A stretch of 64,000 nucleotides of DNA from Dimorphilus gyrociliatus (Eukaryota; Annelida; Polychaeta; Dinophilidae), in assembly GCA_904063045.1 (NCBI GenBank), contig CAJFCJ010000005.1, positions 1,705,167 to 1,769,166 on the forward strand, given 5' to 3'. Shown piece by piece: positions 20,991 through 33,684 of this stretch. The notes under the pieces were generated by a model. That model was not told the DNA's origin, searched no databases, and saw only the letters and a list, made by a program, of their open reading frames with translations. Position numbers and translations under genes: made by a program. Position 1 is the stretch's first letter. Each line of letters begins with the position of its first letter.

Positions 20991-22669
20991 CTAAGTTTTT
21001 TTCTTCTTCTTTTTCTCTTTATTATCCTTATCGTTTATCTTTCTTTTCGTATTTGACGCGCCAACAGTTTCCATATTTTCCCACATATCATCATTATCCT
21101 TTTTCGCATCGTTGCTTGTCTCTTCCTCTTCATTTTCTATTGATAAATTTGAAAATAGTAAGCAATTAAGCTTACTCTTCAAATAAAACTGTAAAAAGAA
21201 TAAAAATTTACTTGAAGGTAATGAATTATTAAACACTTTTACTTACTTTATATTCAAGTTTTCTTGTTTTAATATCGTGCACTCTAACAAAACGATCAAG
21301 ACCGCATGATGCAACATATTTTGAAGATGGATGACACATTAAGCTCTTTATAGATCCGGCTATTCCTTTATAATTATAAACCAATTGACCTAAGGAGATA
21401 AAAGAGATAAAATTGATGTCTACATTTAAATAGTGGAATTAATTAAGAACCTTTTCTCAAGTCGATAAGACCCATATTTCCATGAGTATTACCCACAATA
21501 ACTTGACTGAAATGGAACAAAGTACAAACATACTATAGTTAAGGTGAAATTCTGGAAAAAAAAGAAATTTTATATTACTTTCCATCTCCAACTAGAGCTA
21601 AACTTGTTAAGGGATATTCATCATATTTTGCTTCGAGTACGGGGCGTTTTTGTTTACCAGATAAATCATAAAGTCTTATCTATAGAAGGGTTTTTGTCAT
21701 TAGATTTGTTCACATATCGTTACAATTGATTAATTTAGCATAATAAGAATTATACCTGATGATGTCCTGTACAGGTGACAACTTTATTTGAATTAGGAAC
21801 GAAAGAGATATCTTTAACCCAAATAGGAACACGATGATCAAGCCAATCATTTTTTACCTAAGATAAGAATTTTTAGAATAAACTCTAATAAAAAACATAT
21901 ATATATATATAAACAAACATTTTTAGCTATAAAAGACGGCTTTTCAGGTTGATTCAAATCCCATATTTTTAGACAATTTTCTTTTCCTCCTGTCGCTATT
22001 AAATTACTATTGGAATAGTTTTGTCTCATACGGCAAATATTTTTTCCAGCATTGATAATACATTGCGTTTCGTCTTCTTTATTATTCTCATCAAGGTTCC
22101 ATTTATTAATTTCGCCACTTTCAACGGAAGTTACAATAGAACTGCAAGATTAAAAATATTTTTATACCAATGAAATAGGAAAACGCATTGTTATTTTACT
22201 TCTCAAAAACTTCCAAACCAGTAAAATTTCCTGTTCCTACTTCACATTCTAATAATTCTTTTCCACTTTCATCAGACAAGTTTAATTGAATAACCTTACG
22301 ACTTCGTAATCCTGCTATAATCTGTAGTTTTTCAAAATTTGAATTAATCACTGAGAACGAACTAATTTTTCTAGGTAAAATAATCATACAGTATCTTGAT
22401 CTTTATTAAACCATTGTAATACGTTAATTTCGTTTTTCTTATTTGCACTGGATAAGTCATTTAAATTTTTCCAGGAGTTTTGGGCGATGTTAATACCTGT
22501 AATTTGTTGGAAAGAAGTAATTTGTAGATTCTATATTCCCACACAGTTAAGCCTTATTTATATTCCATCAATGATCGATTGTATTTTATTTTATAAATTA
22601 AGGAAAAATACCTTTAATAAGTCCAGTTTCAGCCCCTGCTATAACGTTGTAAACACGTGCTCCATCCAT
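20991..22669 (-). CDS. WDR74: WD40 ribosome biogenesis factor WDR74/Nsa1
   Basis: Nine exons read from ATG at 22669-22667 to the stop at 20991-20993, with introns of about 50-90 bp. The protein begins VYNVIAGAETGLIKG, matching the WDR74 N-terminus (ETGILKG), and later shows GGKENCLKIWDLNQPEKP, KNDWLDHRVPIWVKDISF, TCTGHHQ, RPVLEAKYDEYPLTSLAL, VIVGNTHGNMGLIDLRKG and YVASCGLDRFVRVHD before FYLKSKLNCLL. Those phrases fall in the order of WDR74, a seven-bladed WD40 propeller (yeast Nsa1) that works with the AAA ATPase NVL/Rix7 on nucleolar pre-60S particles. The tail after about residue 340 is acidic, then Lys-rich (KEKKKKKKT), a probable nucleolar signal. It lies 167 bp upstream of nothing else on this strand but the receptor gene start, and is divergent from UVRAG. 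Confidence 0.93.
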
Positions 22670-23217
22670 GTTTTCGGGATTCCTGTTCCCGTCCCGTTAT
22701 TCGAATTTGAAAATTAAATGGAGTACGAAACCTTTAGGATCTGACACCAGTTTGTACATCTAAACAAGATGTGAATATTTCCCTGTCCAATCCATTGCGA
22801 AATTTTTATATTTCTTTTTTTAAACTCTAATAAATAGTTTCGGAAAATATAATTTGCTCATCCGAAAGAATTATTATTTGAAGCGTGCTAAAAACTTTTG
22901 ATACAAGAAATATTATGTTTTTTGAAAGCTAGTCAGTAAAAATACGACTTTGAAGATGAATACAGGTAATAAGTTTCTTGTATAAAAAAAAATTAAAAAA
23001 TACCATAGCCTCTTATTTAAGTTAAATGATTCTAAAACATCAATTATTTCTCTGAAATTTAACAGGAAATCTCGATATATTTTCAAAAATGGAACTTCAA
23101 CCATACTAAGGGAAGGTCATGTGATAAAATATGGAGGCCTACCCGACTGCCTGGTTAAAGAAAATTTAATTTTCCATGAATAATATAGAATATACTTGTA
23201 TCAAATGAAGAGGCAAA
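22670..23217. promoter_or_regulatory. shared upstream region of WDR74 and UVRAG
   Basis: This 548 bp lies between two divergent start codons. A 63-codon minus-strand open frame at 22913-23104 is hydrophobic and unsupported. A bidirectional promoter is likely from position alone. Confidence 0.4.
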
Positions 23218-25715
23218 ATGCAGAAAAATGATGCGATTAATACTACATTTAGGCACGTAAACGTCCTTAGTCAACAAGTTTGTACTGCGTAGTTTTAGCG
23301 AAATTAAGTAAAGAGTTGACTCCCAATACTATTTTCCTTAGAGACGAATCCGCCATCTAAATGGAATTATTGCCAGAAATTTGATAGTAAAAGATCAAAA
23401 TGGATTTTTATATTATTCCCTGCATGATTATAAACAAGAAAAAGAATTCTATAGGTCAGAAGCCGTACGAATGTCAACAGTAAGCAATTTAAAATACTGT
23501 GTATGTTAAACTGTTAATTGCATTGCTTGCTTATTTTTATTTAAAGAATCCTATATGGAAGACACTTAATATAAAAGATTATTGTAAAGATATAATAATT
23601 TGTTCAGCGACAGGTATTGCATAAAAAATGACTTTTTAGTGTAAAAAAGTAGCTTTCTAATATACGATATGAAATTCAAACAGCTTTAGTGGTGAAATTA
23701 TGGCAAACAAAAAATAATGAAAACGATAGTGAAAGGCAGATTTTATTAAAATGGAAGGTTAATTTGACTGGATTAACGTGTTTCGGAAATAATGTAAGAT
23801 ATATTATGCATTTACATTTTCGTGCAAGAAAATTTAACTAAAAAAGAACGTTTCAACAGCTGCAAAGGGATGTGACTTTCAAATCAAACGTTCTTATATT
23901 TGAAATACATAATTTGTATTTTATCTATAATAAATCAACGGAGCCTGAATTCGAAAGCTCTCATTTTCAGCCTGAATTCGTAACTGACAAATGGAAGAAA
24001 TCATATGATTTAAACGCTATTCGAAGGTAGTATATTAATTCTTTATGTTTGAAATATAGCTCAACTAATTACTGAATAACTTTTTAACAGAATACAAACA
24101 GCTTTTAGAGCGGCTGTAGAAACTCATTTACGAAGTAAAGAACTTAAACGCCATATCGATTCTAAATTGATGAGCGGAACACAAGCCAAGGAAAAAGTAC
24201 GTCCAAAATGTTATTAATACCTACAAAATTTATTTCAAAAACTATTGTCATTCAGTTGGTGGAGAAAGAATTATTGATTTCCGATATAACTCGACTGCAA
24301 AATCGGCTTAAAATAGCTGAACAAGCTCGAAATGACCTCAGGAATGACTTGGAAAGCTTTCAGTTTGCAAACCGATCAGCAAGTTAGAGTTTAATTTTCT
24401 TGTAATAAAAAACAAAATCATTTGGCAATTTCCCAAATATAGAAATAAAACTTTCCGAAGAATACGAAAGTCTAGTCCGGAATAGATTAAAATTAGAAAA
24501 GAAAAAAGACCAATATTTCGATCAACGGGAAGAATTAGTGAAAATTGGTACTTTATTAGGTCAAAAACGTAGAAAACTTATTACTGATCTGGCCTTTATT
24601 TATCCAATTTATGAGGTTAGTATTTTATGTTTAATTCATTATCCCAAAAGACTGGTACAATTAATATTTATAAACTTAGTACATATTGCACTCCCTTAAC
24701 ATCCAATATTTTCAGTCACCACACACAAGAGACTACTATGTTTGTAATATCAATTTGCCAAATTCTGACATCCTTTTCGGTGAGTTTCTCGGTTCAGTTA
24801 ACACCTACTTTTCTTTACTTATAAAATTATATTTTTCGCAGAAAAAGATGAAAATGCTGTTTCCGCCGCTTTGGGTTACACGGCACATTTAATTTCTATG
24901 ATTTATTACTTTCTAGACGTTCCCTTGAGATATCCAATTCGATTTAAGTGCTCCAGAAGTGAAATTATAGACAACTTTCAAACAGTAATTCCAGATAAAA
25001 TGTATAACGTTTATATATTCATTTATGTAATTTATTAAATTATATTTCTTGTATTCTTTCGTTAACTATGTAGATTTCCACTTTATGCTAGAGGCAAGGA
25101 AAAAGTTGTTTTTGAATACGCTGTATGGATCTTGAATAAAAATGTAGCTCAGCTTAGGCAGTATTGCGGGTTAAGTACGAAAGACTTTCGTCCAACTTTA
25201 GCCAATATTATGGGATTATTGAACTCGCGACTGTCTATTCATGTGTAAGTTTTTTAGACCTTCTTACTTACAGTTAAAACTGCCATGTGATTAATAAGAA
25301 TTTTCTTAAAATGTAATTTATTTGCAGAGATCACTCGAATTTGCTATCAAACTTTATTATTCCTTCAATGACTCATTTGATTCCTCCGAATTTCGGCGGC
25401 CCTCAACCGTCCAAATCGAAAATCCTTATAAATAGAATTACAGATGATACAGCAGAAGAGAAAGCATCCTCATCCTCTTGTTCTTCCGAAGATGACGAAG
25501 AAGACGAAATAATTGAAAATAACGGAAATGTTGTACTCATAAATAATGAACTGTCTATAGACCCAATAACAGAGGAGGAAAGTCTTAATTCTGTGCAGAA
25601 AAAATTAGACGAGACTGGTGAGGACGCTTTACTCTTCGACTTAGAAGTTGAAAATCGAACTTGCAGGTCAAATAGTGAGGATGGCGACTGTATTCGAACT
25701 TCATCAAATTGCTGA
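23218..25715 (+). CDS. UVRAG: UVRAG, autophagy/endosome PI3K complex subunit
   Basis: Twelve exons joined by short GT-AG introns. The start ATG at 23218 is followed by 20 codons and then RRIRHLNGIIARN, the conserved UVRAG N-terminal block. Next come EFYRSEAVRMST and NPIWKTLN, QILLKWKVNLTGL (C2-like domain with the WKV motif), IRRIQTAFRAAVE, then a coiled coil (about 24255-24615; LVEKELLISDITRLQNRLKI and EYESLVRNRLKLEKKK). The conserved BARA-type region has SPHTRDYYVCNINLP, AALGYTAHLISMIYYFL and VPLRYPIRFKCSRSEI. UVRAG pairs with Beclin 1 through its coiled coil in the Vps34 class III PI3-kinase complex II (yeast Vps38), working in endosome and autophagosome maturation. The tail is short, Ser/Glu-rich and acidic. 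Frame is preserved through all junctions. Confidence 0.93.
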
Positions 25716-26386
25716 TTACATCTAATCTGCACAATATTTTATTTTTTTTAAAAAAAATATTTAAAAAGAAAGAAACCGAGGAAAAGTTTGTTTTGTTACT
25801 TCATTATTCAGCTAATTTTTTTGCTGTTTAGTAATAGTAATACATTTACAGTATATAAATAAAAATATATTGATATAGATGTCATCTAAAAGTATTTTAA
25901 TTTTTTTTTCCAATCATAAATACATTAACATTGTTTTGAGTTACGCAAAATAATATGTATATATATAGATATAAATAAAACAAATATTACAATAAACATG
26001 TACTGTACATGCAATAAGTTAATTAATTATCCATATTTTTAATTACATCCTTTACAATCACGATCTTTCTTTTTAGAATACAAATCCCATTTAAAACAGC
26101 TACTATGACAGATTTATCGTAAATAAACAATTGAAGAAATAGCTGCTCTATATATATAATATATATATATATGTATGTATATATTTAAACAATTTATTTA
26201 AAGAAACCCTAATTAATTTCACATATTAGCATGTTGGATAAAACCAGTCTAAAAAAGGAGGGAAAAAAAATCATAAAAAAAAGAAATTCAAAATTTTCAC
26301 TAATATTGTACATAGTCTATTTAGATTTGGTTTCTTTATGTCGTTTCTGCAAATGAACGTAATAAATATTATTGAATAAAATATTA
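25716..26386. other. intergenic between convergent genes
   Basis: AT-rich 3' region of UVRAG (+) and shugoshin (-). AATAAA-like signals occur at about 25856 (AAATAAAAAT) for UVRAG. Short TA repeats lie at about 26150-26175. No gene is seen. Confidence 0.5.
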
Positions 26387-29300
26387 TTAAATTAATCTAT
26401 CTATAAGCGTTAATTTAGAGACGCTTTCGTCTATATTTACCTTAGTCGCTGTTTTTACTTTGTCAGTGAAAGCGGGACCGTCTCGTCTCATCTTTCTGTT
26501 ATGTCAACAAGTTATTAGTTTAATGTGTTTTGTTGCTGTTATTGTACCAATTCTATAAGACAACTTACGTATTTAAACTAGGTTCTTTATATGAAATTTG
26601 TTTTGTTCGTCTTGATCTTCTCTCTTCGCCTTCCTCTGATAACGTACTTATTGAACAAAAAGAAATTGAGCTATTTCTACCTCTTTTGGACTTTTTATTC
26701 TCAGTTGGTATTTCCGTTAGAGGATCATTCTTCGATTTAACTCTTACGGACGATCTCTTTACAGCCTTTTCAACAGTCTCACGATTTTCGTCTTCTCCAT
26801 TCATTACATCCTCAACTATAGAATCTTCTATTATAGTAGTCTTCCTAGTTAAAACGGAATTTCTATTCCCCTTACGATTGATTGTACTAGTTCTAGTTTT
26901 TTTCGGAGATTTAGTTTTATCTTTAGTCTTCGCTGTTTTCTTCTTTTGACCATCAATCATTTTACTTCTTCGAGATGTTTGCTTCTTCGGCTTTTCTTCC
27001 GGTATATCTATTGGAACAGTTTCTACAATACTATCTTCTATATGTATATCATCTAAATCATCTTTATCTTTTGATTTTTTGTTCGGCGACTTGTCTTCTG
27101 TAGAGTCTAGCGTTTCGTCAAGAATATAGGCTCTCTTCTTAACGCGATTTTCCCCAACACAAGGAGAGTCATCCGATACATTGGATGCAATGTTCTCTTC
27201 CTTAATATGAATAGAATTAGGACTTTCGGAAGGTATTATATCTTTTTTTCGGGATTCAGCTTTAATTACACTCTGTCGAACCGACTTTACCCGACTAGCC
27301 CTTTTGGCTTTGGCCAATGACTCTTTCCGACGTACAGGACTGACGTGAAATGTTTCATCATCCGGATCATCTAATATGTCATCGGTACTACTTTCCAAAA
27401 TGTATTTTTTATTTCCAGCAGCGGCTCGACGCCTCTCTACTGGACTACCACTAGACGCTTTTCTGGGTGACGGATCTATATTGTGTTATATACATATTAA
27501 AATATTAACCTTTAGGGACAAAATAAATGAATATCATACCCATTGGCGGACTATTTGGAATAATAATATCTGCTATAGAATTGTCATTTTCGTTATCTGT
27601 TAAAAGGACTAGTTGATAAAAGTTTGAACAAGATTCCTTTAAAATACTTTACCTATTGAGTTATTAATCTTTTCCTGAACAATAAAACTTTTCCTTCGAG
27701 CTTTTCTTTCAATTTCCTTATCATTTGGTTGAGATGAATCTAATTCCTCGTTATTCGATATTTCATGGAGTTCAACATTATCTGAATAACTAACAGTTGA
27801 CTTTACTTTGTTCTTTACGTTGTACTTATGATTTAAAATAGATGGTGGGCCCATCTCTCGTTTCTTTTTCTTTTCATCTTCGGCTATCCTTATTCTCTTT
27901 CCTATATCGTCAATAACATCATCTTCCAGAAAAGACTTTGTTACCGACATATCGTATACGTCTTTTGTTTTGTTTAAATCCGGTTCTGATAATCTCCTAA
28001 TCTTCCTTCGTTGTACTCTATCCCTCGATTGACTACGACATCTACTCTTTGGTTTAATAGGAAGAAGACTATTTGTTTTCCTTTGCCTCGAACGACTTTT
28101 CTCAACTTTCTTGTCAATTTTCTCAGCACAAAAGCTGATCTCACCTTTACTAATGTAAGCACAAACTTTCTTATCTTTCGATCTTGGCAATTTCGACGTT
28201 CGTTTAGATTGTTTCATATCATCCAATTGTTTTTCACTTACAAGTACACTATCCAACTCCATATCGATTATATCGAGATTTGTATTATTCTTATCAATAG
28301 CCGCTTCCAGAGTTGCACCTTAAATAAATAAAATTTTTTATATAGAAACTAAGCCCTTAAGAGAAAACTAATTTTATTACCATTTGGTATGTTGTTTATC
28401 GGTTTTGTTACCGACTCTTTAGTCTCTTCAATCTTGGTAACTTTAACTTTGGATGTATCTTTATTTTTTGTTCCTGGCTTTTGTAATTGTCTCTTCGAAT
28501 TGGGTTTTTGCTTATCCTTTTCAATGTCAGATGCAATTCTCACTTGTTTTTTCTCAATATTTGTCACTTTCTTGGAAATAGCTTCATTGTCCTTCACTTC
28601 CAATTTATTCTGACCTTGTAGATCTTCTCCTAATTTATTATCTTGATTCTTCTCAGACCTTTCGTTAGTTGATTTGTCGATGTTTAATTTTTTTTCCTTT
28701 GAAGGATTTTCTACCTTTCGATCGTTTTGTTCCAGTTTGTCGCCGTTTTCTATAGGTTTTTCCGTATCTTTTTTGTCCTTTTTTTGAGTACTGTTTTGCC
28801 TTGAATATCGTTTTTGATTCTTTCGGGGTTTATCGTTAAATGGTATAAACATGTGAACGAATGGACGTTCATCATGATGAACTGAATTTATAATTTGACT
28901 ATCTGACGATGTTTCTTGAGATTTTTTCTCAGTCTCATCTGCTATGTTGTCAAGTGCTTCCTTCTCAACAGATTGAGCTCTTGAATCAGGAATGATCTCA
29001 ACTGCTTCTTCAATATCATTGTTATCTGGTATAGCAATATCTTCTTCAACATTTTGAGTATCCTCTATAACGTTTGGGACATTCTCTTCCATGTCCATAC
29101 GATAGTTCTCTTCTATTTGGTTATCATCATTTTCCTCCTCATTTTCAGGCTCTTCAAGTAACGTTGTAACATTATACATAGAGCGATACATTGTTGCGTC
29201 TGTAAAAAAACAAAGGAAACAATTAGAAATGTTGGTTTATCCATTTGTACCGAAGTATAAACAAACCTGGCAATACTCTATGCATAACCGATTCATTAAC

Positions 29301-30369
29301 AGACATTTCAGGTACAACACTTAAATCGGGTGATTTAGCTACTGGACTAAGCTGACTCCTCTCCATTTGAGGTCTAGATATGTGTTTAGTTCCAACAGGC
29401 TGTAAGAAGAAAAATTAATTATAAACTACAATATAAAACTTTAACAAACCTCCGGAGTTATTAATTCTTCAGATTCCAGATTTTCTAATGACGTATGATT
29501 ATATTGACGACCATCTCTTATCAAGTTTTTCCATAAACTAGATGTCTTTGTTTCACTCTGCATTATAAGATATCAAATGTAGTTGATAGTAGTTGGATAT
29601 TAAACATATTGAGCTATTTACATGAATATGATTTTGCATTCCTATAACATTATCATAGAGTTCTTGAATGAGAGAGGTAACATTACACACTGGTTCAATT
29701 AGCGATAGCATGGCTTCAGGGTTTTGATTTCTTATCTCTAGCTTTTGTTTTTCTTGAAGTAAATTTACGTTTTCAATCTGATATAAACAATATCAAAATC
29801 AGGTAAAATTCATTACAGGTACGAAAGAAAATCACTTTTAAATTATTAAGCTCAGTTTCTCTCTGATGAAGGAGTCTTTTCAGATCTTCCACTTGAAGGG
29901 CTAGCTCTTTGTTATTTATTTGTATTGTAGATCGTAAACAACCTGCAAGAAGAAACCCATTTTACATTAACCTAAAGAATACGTGAGGGTGATCACTAAC
30001 TAGATGGCTTTTCTTTTTCCTTTGATGCTTTTTGTTTACTAATTATTCTCTGATTCGATGTGACATTTGAGGCCGCTTGTCGTTTTTTCATGCGTTCTTT
30101 CAAATTCTTCAAATCCTCTGAAACATCGAGGCATGACATCTTAGAGTCCTTTTCCTCCCCCTGAAATAAAATTATTTTTCTAACAATTGATCAACTAGAA
30201 TTAAAATTGACGCGAACTAGGAGAATTCGTCGAATATAAAGACTGACACAATAGTCGATTCTATAATAGTTTTAACATCGATCGATAGGCATCAAATTCG
30301 TAATAATCATACCTTGGTTTTTCGCCTATCTAAATTGATAAATGTGAGGTCAACTTGGATATCATCCAT
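26387..30369 (-). CDS. SGO1: shugoshin, centromeric cohesin protector
   Basis: Eleven exons from ATG at 30369-30367 to the stop at 26389-26387. Two features identify the family: an N-terminal coiled coil (exons 2-4, with NNKELALQVEDLKRLLHQRE followed by TELNNLK), and the C-terminal SGO motif, EERRSRRTKQISYKEPSLNT in exon 10 continued by KMRRDGPAF after a GTAAGT donor at about 26569 and an acceptor near 26490. Between them lie about 900 disordered residues rich in Lys, Glu, Asp and Ser, typical of shugoshins. Known role: shugoshin binds phosphorylated histone H2A through the SGO motif and recruits PP2A through the coiled coil, protecting centromeric cohesin from separase. Without exon 11 the frame would stop right after SLNT, so the splice matters. 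Only the ends are conserved; SGO1 versus SGO2 cannot be decided, so the symbol is provisional. Confidence 0.88.
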
Positions 30370-30968
30370 TTAATGGTAAAAATTATTGAATCGACGGCAT
30401 TCACTTTCTGTTGACAAATTTCAAAACGAAATACAACGCGCTGATTGGTTGATTGCGTTGGTATGGTTCCTGGTCTTAGTAAGGAATTATAGATGGTTTG
30501 TATCAGCTAATCTTACTAATATGTAACATGGAATTATTATTCAATTAAATTTTTAAAAAACTAGGTTACACTATAATAAAATAATAAATTATCATCAGAA
30601 AATTAGAAAGCTCATACGGAATTTTAAAACTTCTTAATTTTCTATTCAATACTATCAAACAAAGAGAGAATTACTTTCTAGATTGATATTGTTCATTACC
30701 TGATAAGAATGATACTACTAATAATAATAGATTTCTAGAAGTCATGTGTTTTTTGAAAGTAAAAAAAAAGTTAAATTCAAAAAATATTATTCTTCAATTG
30801 TGAATTTCACAATGAAAATACAAGTTTTTTCAAATACATTATTAGAATGTATATACGTTATGTATATTATAAATTGGACATTTATTTCTATATCTACTTT
30901 TCGTGCTGAAATTCCCTAAAATACCAATGTGTTAATTTTGTTAGTAAATTATGCTACTATTTCTTTTT
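30370..30968. other. intergenic, no gene seen
   Basis: Upstream region of shugoshin and 3' flank of the zinc-finger gene at 30969. It is AT-rich with poly-A and TA runs and no coding signal. Confidence 0.5.
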
Positions 30969-31835
30969 CTATGTTAATTTTCCAGATTTATTTTCCAGTC
31001 TTTTCTCGGGATGCTTTTTCCTTACGTGTCTTCTCATATTTGTGCTAAAAGAGAATGATATAAAACAAAATGGACATTTATATAAGTTATTTAATTTCTT
31101 TTCTTGTGGTAAAATTGATGGTTTGTCGGGATGTTTTGTCCTAATGTGTCTATAGAGATTGCTCATTCTGTTACAGCTTGTAGGGCATAGTGGACAGGAG
31201 AAACTATTTGCTTCGCTGGCATTCTCTTCGCTCGATAGATTGTTGTTGTTGATATGGTCTTCCTCAATAGAAAACACTGTAACACAACTTTCTTCAGTTG
31301 TATCCTCTCTTGAACAAGATTTTTTTGATTGTAGGGCGTCAATAATACGTTTCACGTCTATAATATCTCTAGTTGAATTTAATTTCGGAGAAGAAATATT
31401 TTGAGGGTGTTGTCTATGTAACTCGTTGTTTAGGGCGGGTCTCTGAAATTCTACTTCTTTTTCAGTCTGAAAGTTGTTACCATTGTCTTTTAGCTTGATT
31501 TTTGAGAGTTTTGTTGATCCTCTGCGTTTTGTGGTTCTATTGTGTTGTTGATTTTCGTGCCGGCGCAAATTAGACGAATATTTAAATGTAGCTGGACATA
31601 GCAGACATGGATACTTTTTCAAAGTTGCTTTTGGTGATGAAAGAGGATTATTTGGTTTTAGTGCTGTCTCATCTGAAGTAGTTAAGAAAGATGCTTTCCA
31701 TGAAGTTTTTTCGTCGACTTCTACATCCAAGTTAACTTTTATCTTGAGGTATTTTTCATGAAACAATGTACATGTTGCTGTATGAGATATCAAACCCCGA
31801 ATTATGTCTATGAAGCGGGTTCTCTCATTCATCAT
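30969..31835 (-). CDS. C2H2 zinc-finger protein, intronless
   Basis: A single frame of 288 residues with three C2H2 fingers: YPCLLCPATFKYSSNLRRHE (about residues 74-94), FSCPLCPTSCNRMSNLYRHI (about 212-232), and YKCPFCFISFSFSTNMRRHV (about 253-273). Each has the Cys-X2-Cys...His-X3/4-His spacing and a basic linker; KHPDKP and KHPEKR link fingers in the manner of DNA-binding zinc-finger proteins. The N-terminal part and the section between fingers one and two are polar and Ser/Thr-rich. A nuclear DNA- or RNA-binding role is likely from the domain alone. I cannot name an orthologue. It is divergent from the next zinc-finger gene, which starts 412 bp away. Confidence 0.85.
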   Translation of the reverse strand: MMNERTRFIDIIRGLISHTATCTLFHEKYLKIKVNLDVEVDEKTSWKASFLTTSDETALKPNNPLSSPKATLKKYPCLLCPATFKYSSNLRRHENQQHNRTTKRRGSTKLSKIKLKDNGNNFQTEKEVEFQRPALNNELHRQHPQNISSPKLNSTRDIIDVKRIIDALQSKKSCSREDTTEESCVTVFSIEEDHINNNNLSSEENASEANSFSCPLCPTSCNRMSNLYRHIRTKHPDKPSILPQEKKLNNLYKCPFCFISFSFSTNMRRHVRKKHPEKRLENKSGKLT

Positions 31836-32247
31836 TAAACAAAAATGAAACTATGATGACATGATTTATGAGATTCGAATAGAATTATACCTAAAAACTA
31901 ATACATGCCATCTTTTAACTAAATTTTTGAAACTCTACTATACCATAGCTTGACCGGTTTATTCGGTCACCTCTGGTACTGTGAAATTTTCACCGGTTTC
32001 GAAATAGCTTCACATCCGGCTACATATCGACTTCCTGTCGTCATTGGAACTAAGAAAAACCCAAAAGTGGTCAAACAGTAATATATTTTATTAGACAGCT
32101 TTATGGAACTACTTTGAAAAGTTGTAATTTATAGTTCCAGAAATGAACGTAAATTTTGTACAGGAATTGTAAATTTTCACCTTTTTTATTGTATCCTAAA
32201 GAAATTTGAGAGAAGCAGAAGAGAAACTAGTTGTAAGCTGCCTAGAA
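31836..32247. promoter_or_regulatory. shared upstream region of two zinc-finger genes
   Basis: This 412 bp separates the divergent start codons of two zinc-finger genes, so both promoters are here. No motif is claimed. Confidence 0.4.
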
Positions 32248-33684
32248 ATGAAAACAGCGGATGATTCAAACCACTATCATCCTTATGGAGCACAAGGCAG
32301 ACGGACAATTCTAGCTAACAACGCTCGTCCTGTAAGTATTACAGTATTTTCAACTTGATCGTCATATTTCGATCCATCATAAAACTATAACCTTTTTAAA
32401 TGGCTCGGTTGAAATATGAATGCTAAATGAATAAAACCCCTTTTTTGCGTTTTTCTGAGTAATGTTACATGAAATTGCCACGTGGTCACAGGCTTCAAGT
32501 AATCGCTATGGTTGTCAACATGATCAAATTCTTGAGTGCCCATTGCCTCCCTACAAAGGGCCTTATCCTAAAACGGACCTTCAAAACGCCAGGAATAGAC
32601 TATATGCAGATGTGTGCTCCAAATTTTCTTTTAATAACATTATAACCTACTTAAAGCCAAAACTAGGATTACCTCCGCGCCGTTTAGTGCATCCTGACAC
32701 CGTTACGCAATTATGCCATAAAGAAGAGCCAGATTATTGGCATTTAAATTACGAAGAAGTTTTCAATCCTCGATTGTTTGAAAAAGAACTAGCAGCTATT
32801 GAGGAATCCTGCGATGATAATGAAAGTGATAAAGATATAACAGAGTGTGGAAACGACAATAAAGTTGAAGAAGTTTTAGAATGTGGGAGCGTCAAAGATG
32901 TTGAAGAAATTCAGATAGAAGATGAAACTAACGATGTCAAGCAAGATTCTATCTTCGAAAATAACCCTGATTATATTGAATTGATAAAGTGCGACTTTTG
33001 CGACGAGATGTCAAAGGATGAAAAGGTACTAGATTGTATTTCAATATCCACAGTCAGATACTAATCGTACTATTGCATTTTCAGACTTTAAAAATTCACT
33101 TAAAAGAGAGTCGCCATCTATCAGCAAGTACATATTTCGCAAAAAAAATTGTTGAAGAAAAAAAATCTATGGAATTATTTGCTGTCAAAGAGAGTCTATC
33201 TGTTACTTTAGACTCTTCTGAGGCAGATCATATTATTGTTTGCCCAAGTTGTCTTTGTGTATTTGCTGATATCTTCTCGTGCGGAAAGCACTATAAGCAC
33301 AATCATGATCATGAAAAGCGAAAATATACTATTTGTAAAATCATTAAACGACAAACTGTACGCATTCCCATGGAACCATCATGTCTAAAATGCAGCAGGA
33401 AATTTGTTCTACATAGTCAATTGCATGAACACTGGAGAAAACTACCTTCTCACTTACCTTGTGATACTGAAGTGCAAGAAGGGTGTTTTATGCGATTTGC
33501 TTGTATGGCTTGTGAGAGGGTTTCGGAAAGAAGTCTAATTCAAGCAAAGAATCACGCTCTATCTTGTAGAATGAAACGCCCGGGAAGATTAACTGTTTTA
33601 CTGCTTGTTTATACTGTAGAAAACCCGGAAGAGAGAAATATAAGAACGCTTTTACCTTTTGCTAAAGATTTCATTTCTCTATGA
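32248..33684 (+). CDS. zinc-finger protein with four C2H2-like fingers
   Basis: Three exons, 32248-32331, 32492-33025 and 33085-33684, join in phase to 405 residues. The N-terminal 115 residues include ECPLPPYKGPYPKTDLQNAR and KPKLGLPPRRLVHPDTV, suggesting a folded region, followed by an acidic stretch (ECGNDNKVEEVLECGSVKDV). Cys/His pairs follow: CDFCDEMSKDEK-TLKIHLKESRH spanning an intron, CPSCLCVFADIFSCGKHYKH, CLKCSRKFVLHSQLHEHW, and CMACERVSERSLIQAKNH. These look like C2H2 fingers with widened spacing, of the matrin/U1-like or degenerate class. RNA or nuclear protein binding is possible. I recognise no orthologue; the specific arrangement could mark a lineage-specific gene. Confidence 0.78.

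Noticed and set aside
22913-23104. 63-codon hydrophobic minus-strand frame between WDR74 and UVRAG
   Set aside because: No motif, no partner exon, and located in a divergent promoter interval.
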